Shown piece by piece: positions 7,437 to 14,888 of a stretch of DNA of 19,534 nucleotides. A program made the position numbers and the translations under genes. Source of the stretch: an uncultured Ruminococcus sp. (GTDB lineage: Bacteria; Bacillota; Clostridia; Oscillospirales; CAG-272); assembly GCA_902778985.1 (NCBI GenBank), contig CACYZS010000001.1:1-19534 (forward strand), read 5' to 3'. Position 1 is the first letter of the stretch; each line of letters begins with the position of its first letter. Under the pieces are notes generated by a model. The model did no database searches. It was given only the letters and a program-made list of their open reading frames with translations, and was not told the origin of the DNA.

Positions 7437-7461
7437 GCCCCGGCAAATAGACTGCCGGGGC
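7437..7461 (-). terminator. Intrinsic terminator after radical SAM gene
   Basis: A perfect 9-base inverted repeat (GCCCCGGCA / TGCCGGGGC) with a 7-base loop begins 16 bases after the stop codon. On the minus strand it is followed by TTTT and further T-rich sequence. It ends the amidase-radA-radical SAM transcription unit. Confidence 0.85.
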
Positions 7462-7476
7462 GATGATTTTCAGCCG

Positions 7477-8439
7477 TCACAGGCGACAACCCTGCGTCCA
7501 GCCGTTTCGGTAGAGCGTACGGTCGATCGCGTCGATCACCGCCAGTTTCGCGCGGCTCCAACGCGGGGCGAGCAACTGATCCCGCGCACCGTCCCCGGTC
7601 AGCCGACCGATCACGCACCGGGGCGGGAGCAAAGTCAACTGTTCCGCGACGGCGGCAACGTAGTCCTCTTTGGTCATGGGAACGTACTCCCCACGCGAAT
7701 AGAGATCCGCGAGCGGCGTATTCCGAAGGACGTGGAGCAGATGGATCTTCACCTCGTCCGCGCCAATCTCCCCGACCGTTCGCGCCGAGGCGAGCATTTC
7801 TTCTCTGCCCTCTCCCGGAAGCCCGTCGATCAGGTGAACGCAGATCCGGGCGCGCGGAACTTCGGCGCGCAACAGATCGAACCCCGCCTTGAAATCCCCG
7901 AAGGAATGGCGCCTGTTGATGATCTCCGCCGTCTTGTCGGAAACAGTCTGCAATCCGAGTTCGACGGTCAGGTCGATCTGCTCGGAGAGTTTGCGGAGCA
8001 GAGAAAGCGCGTCTGGAAATAGACAGTCGGCGCGCGTGGCGATATGCGCCGCGACCGCGCCGGGCAGCGTCGGGAGAAGGTCGTAGAGCGGCGCCAGCCG
8101 TTCTTTTGGCGCGTAGGTGTTCGAGTGCGCCTGCAGGTAGGGGATAAAACCGACGCAACTCCACTTTTCCGATATTTTCGCCGTTTGCTCGGCGTACTGT
8201 TCCGCGATGGGAAGATCGGGTGCCGACGCGAAGTCGCCGCTCCCCCGGGAGGAGCAGTAGATACAGCCGCCGACGCCCTTGGTCCCGTCGATATTCGGAC
8301 AGGTAAATCCCGCGTCAAGCGGGATCACGGCGCACTTGCCGCCGTACCGTTGCCTAAGATAGTAGTCAAACGTATGATACCGCTTATGGCTGTCGCTGTA
8401 CGGAAAGGGGTTGGTATCGCGCTGGGTGGGGCGCTTCAT
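7477..8439 (-). CDS. TIGR01212-type (YhcC/YtqA-like) radical SAM protein
   Basis: This 320-residue radical SAM enzyme has its cluster-binding cysteines in an unusual spacing: C47, C59 and C62 within CPNIDGTKGVGGCIYC. That spacing is diagnostic of the YhcC/YtqA group, whose N-terminus is related to Elp3. Other matching stretches are YLQAHSNTYAP, VELGLQTVSDKTAEIINRRH and VHLIDGLPGEGREEM. The substrate of this family is not settled as far as I know; a role in RNA modification is often supposed. The ATG overlaps the radA stop (ATGA, 8436-8439), so the two are translationally coupled. It is the last gene of the operon and is followed by an intrinsic terminator. The family assignment is secure but the reaction is not known. 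Confidence 0.88.
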   Translation of the reverse strand: MKRPTQRDTNPFPYSDSHKRYHTFDYYLRQRYGGKCAVIPLDAGFTCPNIDGTKGVGGCIYCSSRGSGDFASAPDLPIAEQYAEQTAKISEKWSCVGFIPYLQAHSNTYAPKERLAPLYDLLPTLPGAVAAHIATRADCLFPDALSLLRKLSEQIDLTVELGLQTVSDKTAEIINRRHSFGDFKAGFDLLRAEVPRARICVHLIDGLPGEGREEMLASARTVGEIGADEVKIHLLHVLRNTPLADLYSRGEYVPMTKEDYVAAVAEQLTLLPPRCVIGRLTGDGARDQLLAPRWSRAKLAVIDAIDRTLYRNGWTQGCRL

Positions 8440-9836
8440 TTTCCCTCTTCCCCGTTCTCTTTCTTAATCAGAAACGGCAGCACTTCGTAGATACTCGACA
8501 CCCCGACCAGTTTCACGCCGGCGGGAACGGTCAGATCCTTCTTTTTCTGCCGCTTCGGGATCACGATGGTCGTGAAGCCGAGACGCACCGCCTCTTTGAT
8601 GCGGTATTCGGCGCGCGGGACGGCGCGCACCTCTCCCGAAAGCCCGACCTCGCCGAAAGCGATCAGGTCGTCGGGGAGCGTCCGGTCGGTGATCCCGGAG
8701 ATCAGCGCCATCGCGACCGCGAGGTCGGCGGCGGGTTCGTCGAGCCGGAGTCCCCCGGCGATGTTGAGATAGACGTCGTTCTGCGAGAAGCGCAGTCCGA
8801 GCCGTCTCTCCAGAACGGCGAGCAGAAGTCCGAGCCGGTTGTAGTCGAAGCCGTCGGAAGTGCGTTTCGGCACGGCGTAGACCGTCCCGGTCACCAGCGT
8901 CTGGATCTCGGTGATGATGGGACGCGTCCCCTCGAGGACGCAGCCGGCGCAACTGCCGCTGACGCTCTTCGGGCGTTCGGAGATCAATACTTCGGAGGGG
9001 TTCGGCACCTCGACCAGTCCCCGGTCGCTCATTTCAAACACGCCGATCTCGTTGGTCGAGCCGTAGCGGTTCTTGGTCGCCCGGATGATGCGGTAGGACT
9101 GGGTGCGCTCGCCCTCGAAATAGAGGACGGCGTCGACCATGTGTTCGAGCATCTTCGGACCCGAGATCCCGCCCTCTTTGTTGACGTGACCGACAAGGAA
9201 CACGGCGGCGCCTTCGGTCTTCGCGTAGGTGATGAAGGCGAGCGCCCCTTCCCTGACCTGCGTGACCGAACCGGGCGCGCTTGAGAAGCGGTCGGAATAG
9301 AGCGTCTGCACCGAGTCGATCACGATGACGTCGGGGGAGATGCGTTTGCACTCGCCGAGAATGGCGTCGGTGTTGGTCTCGGTCAGGAGATAGATCCCGT
9401 CGCCCTTGACGCCGAGGCGGTCGTAGCGCAGGCGGATCTGTCCCCCCGATTCCTCGCCGGTCACGTAGAGGACGCGGCGGGTGTCCGAGAGGTGCGCCGA
9501 GATCTGGAGCAGAATGGTGGATTTACCGATCCCGGGTTCGCCCGAGATCAAAACCACCGATCCCTCGACCAATCCGCCGCCGAGCACGCGGTCGAGTTCG
9601 CCCATGCCCGTCCCGCTCCGCAGGTACGAGGGGACCTCGAGGTCGGACAGTTTGACGGCGGGCGAACGGGGCGCGACGGTCCCGGCGCTCGCACGCGCCG
9701 AGGGTTCGGGCGAGAGCGTCGTCTCTTCCATGGTATTCCACGCGCCGCAGTCGGGGCATCTCCCCACCCAGCGCGAGGTGGTCGCGCCGCAGGAGGCGCA
9801 AACGAAGATCGGTTTCGGCGGTTTGTTCACAGCCAT
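8436..9836 (-). CDS. radA: DNA repair protein RadA (Sms)
   Basis: RadA is a RecA-related hexameric helicase that extends D-loops and branch migrates recombination intermediates. All family parts are visible in 466 residues: the N-terminal C4 zinc finger (C13, C16, C27, C30), the RecA-like ATPase core with Walker A GEPGIGKST (99-107), the RadA-specific KNRYG motif (255-259), and a C-terminal Lon-protease-like domain beginning near residue 290. No residue appears missing. GGGGGAG lies just before the ATG. It follows the amidase gene by 27 bases and overlaps the radical SAM gene. An extended -10 promoter inside the end of the amidase gene should let radA be expressed separately from the cell-wall gene. 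Confidence 0.97.
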   Translation of the reverse strand: MAVNKPPKPIFVCASCGATTSRWVGRCPDCGAWNTMEETTLSPEPSARASAGTVAPRSPAVKLSDLEVPSYLRSGTGMGELDRVLGGGLVEGSVVLISGEPGIGKSTILLQISAHLSDTRRVLYVTGEESGGQIRLRYDRLGVKGDGIYLLTETNTDAILGECKRISPDVIVIDSVQTLYSDRFSSAPGSVTQVREGALAFITYAKTEGAAVFLVGHVNKEGGISGPKMLEHMVDAVLYFEGERTQSYRIIRATKNRYGSTNEIGVFEMSDRGLVEVPNPSEVLISERPKSVSGSCAGCVLEGTRPIITEIQTLVTGTVYAVPKRTSDGFDYNRLGLLLAVLERRLGLRFSQNDVYLNIAGGLRLDEPAADLAVAMALISGITDRTLPDDLIAFGEVGLSGEVRAVPRAEYRIKEAVRLGFTTIVIPKRQKKKDLTVPAGVKLVGVSSIYEVLPFLIKKENGEEGK

Positions 9837-9863
9837 TTTTTACTCCCCCGGGACGCGACCGGA

Positions 9864-10583
9864 TCAGGCACCCGTCCCGTTTGATCGTTTTACGTAATCC
9901 ATTATACCACAGAAAATCGAAAAAGACAATTCTCTTTGGTATTCGACCGAACACAATTTTTCGCACTCCCCGCGGTTGGAAAGAAAACCGCATTCGACAA
10001 GCACCGCCGTACAGCACGCCTGATCGAGCAGGCGGATCGAATTGTCCGCGGCTTTAGTCTCCCGCGTGTTCTCTGGCTGCAGATCCGCGACCGCGCGCTG
10101 CCGGATCGCGGCGGCAAGGTTTGCGCTCCCCGGTGTTTTGGCGTACCAGACCTGCAGCCCGTGGTATTTCTCGACGGGAAACCAGTTCATGTGGATACTG
10201 ACCAGCAGCGCGTCGGGATAGAGTTTGGTATAGCCGATCCGGTTGGTGACGTCCCACCGCTTCCTGTGCCCCGACCGATCCTGCTCTTCCGTGATGGGAA
10301 GCGTATCGTCCGCGCGCGTCAGAATCACCTCGACCCCCTCGCCTTCGAGCAGTTCGGCGAGCAGCAGAACGATCGAAAGATTCAAATCCTTTTCCGAGGT
10401 TCCGTTGACCCCGGTCGCCCCGCCGTCGGGACCGCCGTGACCCGCGTCGAGGATCACGGTCGTGGGCGGCTCCGCCGCCGTCTCGCGCACCCCGGCAAGC
10501 GCCGTTCGCCACGCGAAGAGGAACAGGAAAACGACCGAAAGCGCCGCGGCGAGCAGGCGGCGGGCGATCCATCTTTTCGACAT
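9864..10583 (-). CDS. CwlD-like N-acetylmuramoyl-L-alanine amidase
   Basis: This is a zinc amidase of the Amidase_3 family, which cuts the bond between muramic acid and the stem peptide of peptidoglycan. The 239-residue length is close to sporulation protein CwlD. Residues 7-30 form a signal peptide or anchor, so the enzyme acts outside the membrane. The zinc and catalytic residues are present: H49 in ILDAGHGGPDGGATG, E64 in SEKDLN, H131 in SIHMN and E197 in VECGFLSN. The start is the ATG at 10581-10583, because upstream codons in this frame read unrelated sequence inside the neighbouring gene. The AGGGGG ribosome binding site lies in the arm of a terminator-like hairpin. CwlD prepares muramic lactam for the spore cortex. 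That role fits the yunB gene nearby, but a general cell-wall role is possible. Confidence 0.85.
   Translation of the reverse strand: MSKRWIARRLLAAALSVVFLFLFAWRTALAGVRETAAEPPTTVILDAGHGGPDGGATGVNGTSEKDLNLSIVLLLAELLEGEGVEVILTRADDTLPITEEQDRSGHRKRWDVTNRIGYTKLYPDALLVSIHMNWFPVEKYHGLQVWYAKTPGSANLAAAIRQRAVADLQPENTRETKAADNSIRLLDQACCTAVLVECGFLSNRGECEKLCSVEYQRELSFSIFCGIMDYVKRSNGTGA
9901..9929 (-). promoter_or_regulatory. Internal extended -10 promoter for radA
   Basis: On the minus strand, TTGTCT (9924-9929), a 17-base spacer and TATAAT (9901-9906) preceded by TGG give a strong extended -10 promoter inside the last codons of the amidase gene. The resulting leader to the radA ATG is about 57 bases. Confidence 0.65.
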
Positions 10584-10587
10584 AAAA

Positions 10588-10624
10588 AAGCCCCCTATCC
10601 GTTTGGTACAGGATATGGGGGCTT
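10588..10624 (-). terminator. Terminator-like hairpin covering amidase ribosome binding site
   Basis: AAGCCCCCTATCC (10588-10600) pairs with GGATATGGGGGCTT (10611-10624) with one bulged base and a 10-base loop. On the minus strand the stem is followed by six T and then immediately by the ATG of the amidase gene. It looks like an intrinsic terminator for the upstream membrane protein gene. The AGGGGG ribosome binding site of the amidase (10591-10596) lies within its 3' arm, so the structure could control both transcription and translation. Confidence 0.75.
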
Positions 10625-10642
10625 CGTCGGTTGTATGTGAGA

Positions 10643-11257
10643 TCAGGAGTTCTTGCCGTCGTTGCCGGTGCGGCGGGCGGGAATGATGCGCTTTTCGTAC
10701 ATTCCCATCCAGTAGCCGAATCCGACCACGAGGATCGCGGGCAGCGTTGCCAGAAGGAACAGGAGCCCCGTGACGAGGAAGTAGGTGCGGGACTCGTTCT
10801 GCACCAGTCCGGTCGCGTTCAGCAGCGCGCGGAGGATCCCGGTGTACATGGAGTTTAAGAAAGTATCGGGGAGATAACCGATCCCGAAAACGCGGCTGCC
10901 GCCGACCGTCGCGCCGCTCGCGTAGATCGTGCCGCCGATCAGCATCAGAAGGCAGAGAAGGAAGTTCGGGATCTCGGAAAGGGTCGAGAGAAGAAACCCC
11001 GTCCCGCCGCGCGGACTTGCGTGCTGAGCGTCCAGGCTGAGCCGGTCTTTCCCGCCCATTTCCCACGCGACCGAATAGAGGAGAAACAGGTAGAACAAAA
11101 CCGAAAAGATGCTGACCATCAGAAGCGGTATCTGATCGTCCCGCTCGCGGAACGCGGTCGACACGGCAAAAGAGAGCACCAGACCGAAGATCGTGATCCC
11201 GATCTGAATGATGAAGAGCCGCACCACCTGATAGGAATGTTTCTTCCAAAAACCCAT
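10643..11257 (-). CDS. Hypothetical four-helix membrane protein
   Basis: I do not recognise this 204-residue protein. It has hydrophobic segments at about residues 11-34, 43-64, 95-115 and 160-183. The loop between helices two and three is polar (GGKDRLSLDAQHASPRGG). The loop between helices three and four is glycine-rich and could face outside. The C-terminus ends in a basic tail (KRIIPARR). No motif suggests a transporter or enzyme. It has a strong ribosome binding site (GGGAGGAC) and its own promoter, and lies directly upstream of the CwlD-like amidase, separated by the terminator-like hairpin. A link to envelope or spore wall metabolism is possible only by position. Confidence 0.75.
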   Translation of the reverse strand: MGFWKKHSYQVVRLFIIQIGITIFGLVLSFAVSTAFRERDDQIPLLMVSIFSVLFYLFLLYSVAWEMGGKDRLSLDAQHASPRGGTGFLLSTLSEIPNFLLCLLMLIGGTIYASGATVGGSRVFGIGYLPDTFLNSMYTGILRALLNATGLVQNESRTYFLVTGLLFLLATLPAILVVGFGYWMGMYEKRIIPARRTGNDGKNS

Positions 11258-11286
11258 TTTCTGTCCTCCCGGGGCATTCTTTTTTC

Positions 11287-11316
11287 ATTGTACCTTATCC
11301 GAGGGGCAAAAAACAA
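11287..11316 (-). promoter_or_regulatory. Probable sigma-A promoter for membrane protein gene
   Basis: On the minus strand, TTGTTT (11311-11316), an 18-base spacer and TACAAT (11287-11292) precede the gene. The -35 box is imperfect. It diverges from the recombinase promoter about 80 bases away. Confidence 0.5.
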
Positions 11317-11368
11317 GCCAAAAAGCAATTCGTTTACATTTTATTCACTAAAAATTTCTGTTTTGTAG

Positions 11369-11374
11369 TATAAT
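11369..11374 (+). promoter_or_regulatory. -10 box of tyrosine recombinase promoter
   Basis: A TATAAT box is present, but no good -35 box lies 16-18 bases upstream, so the promoter may be weak or need an activator. Transcription would start around 11381. This places the nearest upstream ATG (11383) at the very 5' end of the mRNA and supports the GTG at 11407 as the real start. Confidence 0.5.
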
Positions 11375-11406
11375 AGAAGCAGATGAAAACGAAAGGAAGC
11401 GAGACC

Positions 11407-12426
11407 GTGGCAGTTCTGACTCTTCACAGTCCGGAGATGGACCTCTTCCCCGCCGTCGCGATCGACTACGCCTCGCAGAAGTCGGTCATTGAGGGCAAGA
11501 GCGACAAGACCGTCTGCGAGTACCTTTCCGACCTGCGGATGTTCTTCCGCTATCTGATCGCGACCGAGCGGCATATCGATCTGAACTCGAAGGAGTTTTC
11601 CGAGATCGATATCCGGGGGATCGGCGTCGCCGATATGGAGAAAGTGACGACCGAGACCATCTACCGCTTCCTCTTCTACGTCGATCAGCAGCGAGGGAAC
11701 GGCGCGGCGGCGAAGTCGCGCAAACTCTCGGCGCTCCGCTCCTTCTTCAAGTACCTGTACGCCAAAAAACACGCGATCAGCCACGATCCGACCGCCGACA
11801 TCGACGGGCCGAAAAAGCGCAGCACGCTCCCGAAGTTTCTGAACCTCGAAGAGAGCCGCCGCCTGCTCGCCGCCGTCGAAAACGACCTCGAATCCAAGAC
11901 GCGGCTGCGCGATTACGCCATCGTCACGCTCTTCCTCAACTGCGGGATGCGCGTGTCGGAATTGGTCGGGATCAACCTTGCCGACATCGACCCCGAACTG
12001 ACCTCTCTGCGCGTCACGGGGAAAGGCGCGAAGCAGCGCATGATCTACTTAAACGACGCCTGCAAACGGGCGATCCGCGCCTATCTTCCCGAACGGATGG
12101 CGGAGGACCCGCGCAAAAACGATACCGACGCCCTCTTCCTGTCCTCGCGGGTACAGCGCATCTCGGTCAAGACCGTGCAGTGGATGGTCTACCGCTATCT
12201 CAACATGGCGGGACTCTCCAACCGCGGGCTTTCGGTGCACAAACTGCGGCACACCGCCGCGACCCTGATGTACCGGAGCGGAAAGGTCGATATCCGCGTA
12301 CTGAAAGACGTGCTCGGGCACGAGCAGTTGAACACCACGCAGATCTACACCCACGTCTCGGACGAAGGAATGAAACAGGCGATGGAGAGCAACCCCCTCT
12401 CGGAGGTCGATCCCGACAAGGACTGA
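11407..12426 (+). CDS. Tyrosine site-specific recombinase, XerC/XerD type
   Basis: This 339-residue recombinase has an N-terminal SAM-like DNA-binding domain (about residues 20-125) and a complete C-terminal catalytic domain. The active-site set is intact: R182 (GMRVSEL), K206 (VTGKGAKQR), H278 and R281 (HKLRH), H305 (LGHEQL) and the nucleophile Y314 (TTQIYTH). Such proteins resolve chromosome dimers at dif or act as integrases. The size, and the absence of any phage or element genes, point to the chromosomal XerC/D group. I chose the GTG at 11407 because AAAGGAAG lies 7 bases ahead. An in-frame ATG at 11383 has no ribosome binding site and falls at the expected transcription start. The gene is followed by yunB after 72 bases. 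Confidence 0.88.
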   Translation: MAVLTLHSPEMDLFPAVAIDYASQKSVIEGKSDKTVCEYLSDLRMFFRYLIATERHIDLNSKEFSEIDIRGIGVADMEKVTTETIYRFLFYVDQQRGNGAAAKSRKLSALRSFFKYLYAKKHAISHDPTADIDGPKKRSTLPKFLNLEESRRLLAAVENDLESKTRLRDYAIVTLFLNCGMRVSELVGINLADIDPELTSLRVTGKGAKQRMIYLNDACKRAIRAYLPERMAEDPRKNDTDALFLSSRVQRISVKTVQWMVYRYLNMAGLSNRGLSVHKLRHTAATLMYRSGKVDIRVLKDVLGHEQLNTTQIYTHVSDEGMKQAMESNPLSEVDPDKD

Positions 12427-12427
12427 C

Positions 12428-12457
12428 CGAATAGGGCGCGAAAAACCGTCATAGAAT
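12428..12457 (+). promoter_or_regulatory. Possible sigma-E-type promoter for yunB
   Basis: CATAGAAT (12450-12457) resembles the sporulation sigma-E -10 element (CATACAxT). An ATA-containing -35-like block lies at 12428-12434, 15 bases upstream. Family knowledge (YunB is a mother-cell sporulation gene in Bacillus) makes this plausible, but the -35 match is poor. Confidence 0.3.
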
Positions 12458-12498
12458 GTTCCGAACTGCGGCGCCGCCGCATCAGAACGGAGCCGACT

Positions 12499-13137
12499 AT
12501 GACCTTTTCGATCAAACGCCGCCGCGCAAATCGCGCGGGCGGGCACAAGACCGCGATCCACCTGTTTTTACCGATCCTCGCGCTTACCCTGTCGCTGCTT
12601 ACCGGGCTGTCGGGCGCGGTGCGTCGACAGTTGGAGATCGTCGCCGCCGACCGGGCGGAGACCCTGCTCTCCGAGGCGGCGTCGTCGGCGATCGCCGACG
12701 CCTTTTCCGGGCAAAGCGGGATCGTGACCGTCACGCGCGCCGAGGACGGCGCCATCACCTCGGTCATAACGGCGCCCGGGGCGCTCTCCGCCCTCTCCGC
12801 CGCCTACGAAACCAAACTGCGCGAAACCCTCTCCGCACGCGGCAGCGTGTCGATCCCGGCTGGCAACCTGACCGGTTCGGCGTTCCTGTCCGGGCGCGGC
12901 TTCCCGATCACGTTCCGGACGGTGCTCTCCCACGCGACCGTCACCGATATCAAGAGCGAGTTCCGGTCGGTCGGGATCAACCAGACGCTCCACCGCGTCG
13001 TCATCGAAACCAAAACGGCGGTCACGGTACTGCTCCCCGGTCGCAACGTGACGCGCGAGATCGTGAGATCCTTCCCCGCCGCCGAGACCGTGATCGTCGG
13101 GCGCGTGCCCGACGTGGTCCTGCAGCCGGGACAATGA
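12499..13137 (+). CDS. yunB: Sporulation protein YunB
   Basis: The C-terminal half carries the YunB family hallmarks: IPAGNLTGSAFLSGRG, then GINQTLHRVVIETKT and AAETVIVGRVPDVV near the end of the 212-residue protein. A single membrane segment at about residues 19-41 follows a basic N-terminus (KRRRANRAGGHK), so it is probably a membrane-anchored protein with the bulk outside the cytoplasm. In Bacillus subtilis yunB belongs to the sigma-E mother-cell regulon and is needed for normal sporulation; its biochemical role is not established. CGGAG precedes the ATG by 6 bases. The gene marks the organism as descended from spore formers. It is slightly shorter than the Bacillus protein. Confidence 0.9.
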   Translation: MTFSIKRRRANRAGGHKTAIHLFLPILALTLSLLTGLSGAVRRQLEIVAADRAETLLSEAASSAIADAFSGQSGIVTVTRAEDGAITSVITAPGALSALSAAYETKLRETLSARGSVSIPAGNLTGSAFLSGRGFPITFRTVLSHATVTDIKSEFRSVGINQTLHRVVIETKTAVTVLLPGRNVTREIVRSFPAAETVIVGRVPDVVLQPGQ

Positions 13138-13179
13138 AACGATAATAAAAGGACGGCGCGCAAGTGCCGAAAGGAAGTT

Positions 13180-13707
13180 ATGAAACATCTTGATACCAAG
13201 GACCTTGCCGCGTGGGTAGCCGACCTCACGGCGGGCGAAGAGATCCGGCTCTCGGGCGTGGTCTACACCGCCCGGGACGCGGCGCACAAGCGCATTTTCG
13301 CCGCCCTCGACGCGGGCGAACCGCTCCCCTTCCCGCTCGAAACGTCCGCGATCTACTACGCGGGCCCGACGCCGGCGAAGAACGGTCTTGCCGTCGGGTC
13401 GTGCGGACCGACCACCTCGTCGCGCATGGATCTCTATCTGCCGCGCCTTTCGGATCTCGGTCTGAAACTCACCATCGGAAAGGGCGACCGCTCTCCCGAA
13501 GTTTACGACGCCCTGAAACGGAACGGCGCCGCCTACCTCTGCGCGCTCGGGGGCGGCGGAGCGCTCGCCGCGGGACATATCCTGTCCGCCGAGGTGATCG
13601 CCTACGACGATCTCGGGTGCGAATCGGTCAAACGCTTCGTCTTCTCGGAGATGCCCCTCTGGGTCGGGATCGACGCACGGGGCAACTCGATCTTTCCGAA
13701 GCCGTGA
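13180..13707 (+). CDS. Class I fumarase / tartrate dehydratase beta subunit, orphan
   Basis: This 175-residue protein matches the beta subunit (or C-terminal domain) of iron-sulfur class I fumarases and L-tartrate dehydratases, which interconvert fumarate and malate or dehydrate tartrate. Signatures are the TARDAAHKR stretch (30-38), IYYAGPTPAK (58-67), GPTTSSRMD (76-84, usually GPTTSGRMD) and TIGKGD (98-103). The alpha subunit, which holds the 4Fe-4S cluster, is normally encoded immediately upstream. Here the upstream gene is yunB and no alpha gene exists in the window. The enzyme therefore either uses a partner encoded elsewhere or has another role. AAGGAAG lies just before the ATG. Its stop overlaps the GTG start of the downstream regulator, which suggests linked expression. 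Confidence 0.88.
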   Translation: MKHLDTKDLAAWVADLTAGEEIRLSGVVYTARDAAHKRIFAALDAGEPLPFPLETSAIYYAGPTPAKNGLAVGSCGPTTSSRMDLYLPRLSDLGLKLTIGKGDRSPEVYDALKRNGAAYLCALGGGGALAAGHILSAEVIAYDDLGCESVKRFVFSEMPLWVGIDARGNSIFPKP

Positions 13708-14552
13708 CGGTCGGGGAAAAGATCCGCCTTCGGCGGAAGGAACTCGGACTGACCCAGCGCGAGGTCGCCGGGGAGAAGATGACGCGCAACCTGATCTGCC
13801 GGATCGAGCGGGGGGACTGTCTTCCCTCTCTCGATACGCTCCGTGCGATCGCCGCCGCCCTCTCGGTCCCGGTCGCGTACCTGGTCTCCGAGAAGGACGA
13901 TTTTGCCGAATGCGCCGTCAACGAGGCGCTGCCCGATCTGCGCCGGGCGTACGCCGCGGGGCGCTACGCCGACTGCCTGACCCTGATCGGCAGGATCCCG
14001 CCCGAGGGGATCGCCGACGAGGTCGCCTATCTTGCCGCCGCCGCGTCTCTCGGTCTCGCCGAGCGTTCGATGCGCGAGGGAAATCTGAAAAAGATCCCCG
14101 AATACGTCGAGGGCGTACGCGCCTACTCCGAGAAGACCGTCCTTCCGACCGACTGGATGCTCGCGCGCGCCGAACTCTGCCGCGCGATCGCCAAATCGCC
14201 CGAAAGCCCCCGTTGGGAGGTCAAGCGCGATGAGTACCTTTCCCGCGCGGAAAAAGCGATCGGGTACAACTCCTACCTCTACCTGACCGAAGAGGAGGGC
14301 ATCGCCTGCGACCGCGAGGCGGTCAAACTCCACCGCGAGGCGCGCGATCTGGTCGCCAAGCGCCGCTACCGCGAGGCGCTGACGGTCCTGCTCGCCCTGG
14401 AAGAGAAGAAAAGCACGGGTGAACTCGATCCCTACTTCCTCTACCGCGTCTACTCCGACACCGAGACCTGCTACCGCGAACTCGGCGACTTCGAGATGGC
14501 GTACCGCTACTCGTCAAAACGCGTGTCGCTTCTAAGAGAGTTTCGGGAATAA
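13704..14552 (+). CDS. XRE-family regulator with helical repeat C-terminus
   Basis: The 282-residue product starts with a helix-turn-helix of the XRE/Cro type (about residues 3-60): GEKIRLRRKELGLTQREVAG, then ICRIERGDCLPSLDTLRAIA and LSVPVAYL. The remainder is almost all helical, with repeated patterns such as LPDLRRAYAAGRYADCL, EARDLVAKRRYREALTVL and CYRELGDFEMAYRYSSKRV. These are typical of tetratricopeptide-type repeats. This layout resembles Gram-positive regulators that bind a peptide or partner with the repeat domain, but I cannot assign it to a named group. The GTG start overlaps the fumarase stop as GTGA, so translation is coupled. An intrinsic terminator follows. Confidence 0.82.
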   Translation: MTVGEKIRLRRKELGLTQREVAGEKMTRNLICRIERGDCLPSLDTLRAIAAALSVPVAYLVSEKDDFAECAVNEALPDLRRAYAAGRYADCLTLIGRIPPEGIADEVAYLAAAASLGLAERSMREGNLKKIPEYVEGVRAYSEKTVLPTDWMLARAELCRAIAKSPESPRWEVKRDEYLSRAEKAIGYNSYLYLTEEEGIACDREAVKLHREARDLVAKRRYREALTVLLALEEKKSTGELDPYFLYRVYSDTETCYRELGDFEMAYRYSSKRVSLLREFRE

Positions 14553-14579
14553 CGTCTCGTCGCGCAAGACAAGAAAAAA

Positions 14580-14608
14580 GAGCCGACGGTGGGTTGATCC
14601 GTCGGCTC
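14580..14608. terminator. Bidirectional intrinsic terminator
   Basis: A perfect 10-base inverted repeat (GAGCCGACGG / CCGTCGGCTC) with a 9-base loop is followed by six T on the plus strand and preceded by an A-run on the left. It serves the regulator gene and the convergent rpsT. Confidence 0.92.
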
Positions 14609-14624
14609 TTTTTTCGTTTGGCTT

Positions 14625-14888
14625 TTACGCCATTTTGTTGTACTTGAGAGTAAAGGCGCTCTTGCGATGCGCGGCGGCGTTCTTGTGGAGCACGCCGTGT
14701 GCGACCGCCTGATCGACACGCTTGACGGCGTAGCGGTAAGCCGCAGACGCCTCTTCCTTATTGCCGGACTCGACAGCGAGATCAAACTTCTTGATCGCGG
14801 TCTTCAGTTGGCTTTTGATCATCTTGTTCCGCAGGGTCTTCGCCTGCGTCACGAGCACGCGTTTCTTCGCGGATTTGATATTCGGCAT
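14625..14888 (-). CDS. rpsT: 30S ribosomal protein S20
   Basis: S20 is a primary 16S rRNA-binding protein of the small subunit body. The 87-residue, lysine-rich, all-helical sequence is typical: it begins MPNIKSAKKRVLVTQ, continues LRNKMIKSQLKTAIKKF, and ends in the family-specific GVLHKNAAAHRKSAFTLK. A GGAGGT ribosome binding site precedes the ATG. The gene stands alone with its own extended -10 promoter and a leader of about 100 bases that can form short hairpins. In some bacteria S20 controls its own translation, but the sequence does not prove that here. Confidence 0.97.
   Translation of the reverse strand: MPNIKSAKKRVLVTQAKTLRNKMIKSQLKTAIKKFDLAVESGNKEEASAAYRYAVKRVDQAVAHGVLHKNAAAHRKSAFTLKYNKMA

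Noticed and set aside
10584..11288. N-terminal extension of the amidase frame up to 11288
   Set aside because: This part overlaps the membrane protein gene in another frame, reads as Arg-rich nonsense, and the signal peptide begins at the ATG at 10583.
11383..12426. Recombinase as evidence of a mobile element
   Set aside because: There are no attachment repeats, excisionase, phage or cargo genes around it, and the size and motifs fit the chromosomal Xer group.
13212..13703. N-terminal extension of the regulator frame through the fumarase gene
   Set aside because: It is an out-of-frame shadow of the fumarase beta subunit. The helix-turn-helix begins right after the GTG at 13704.
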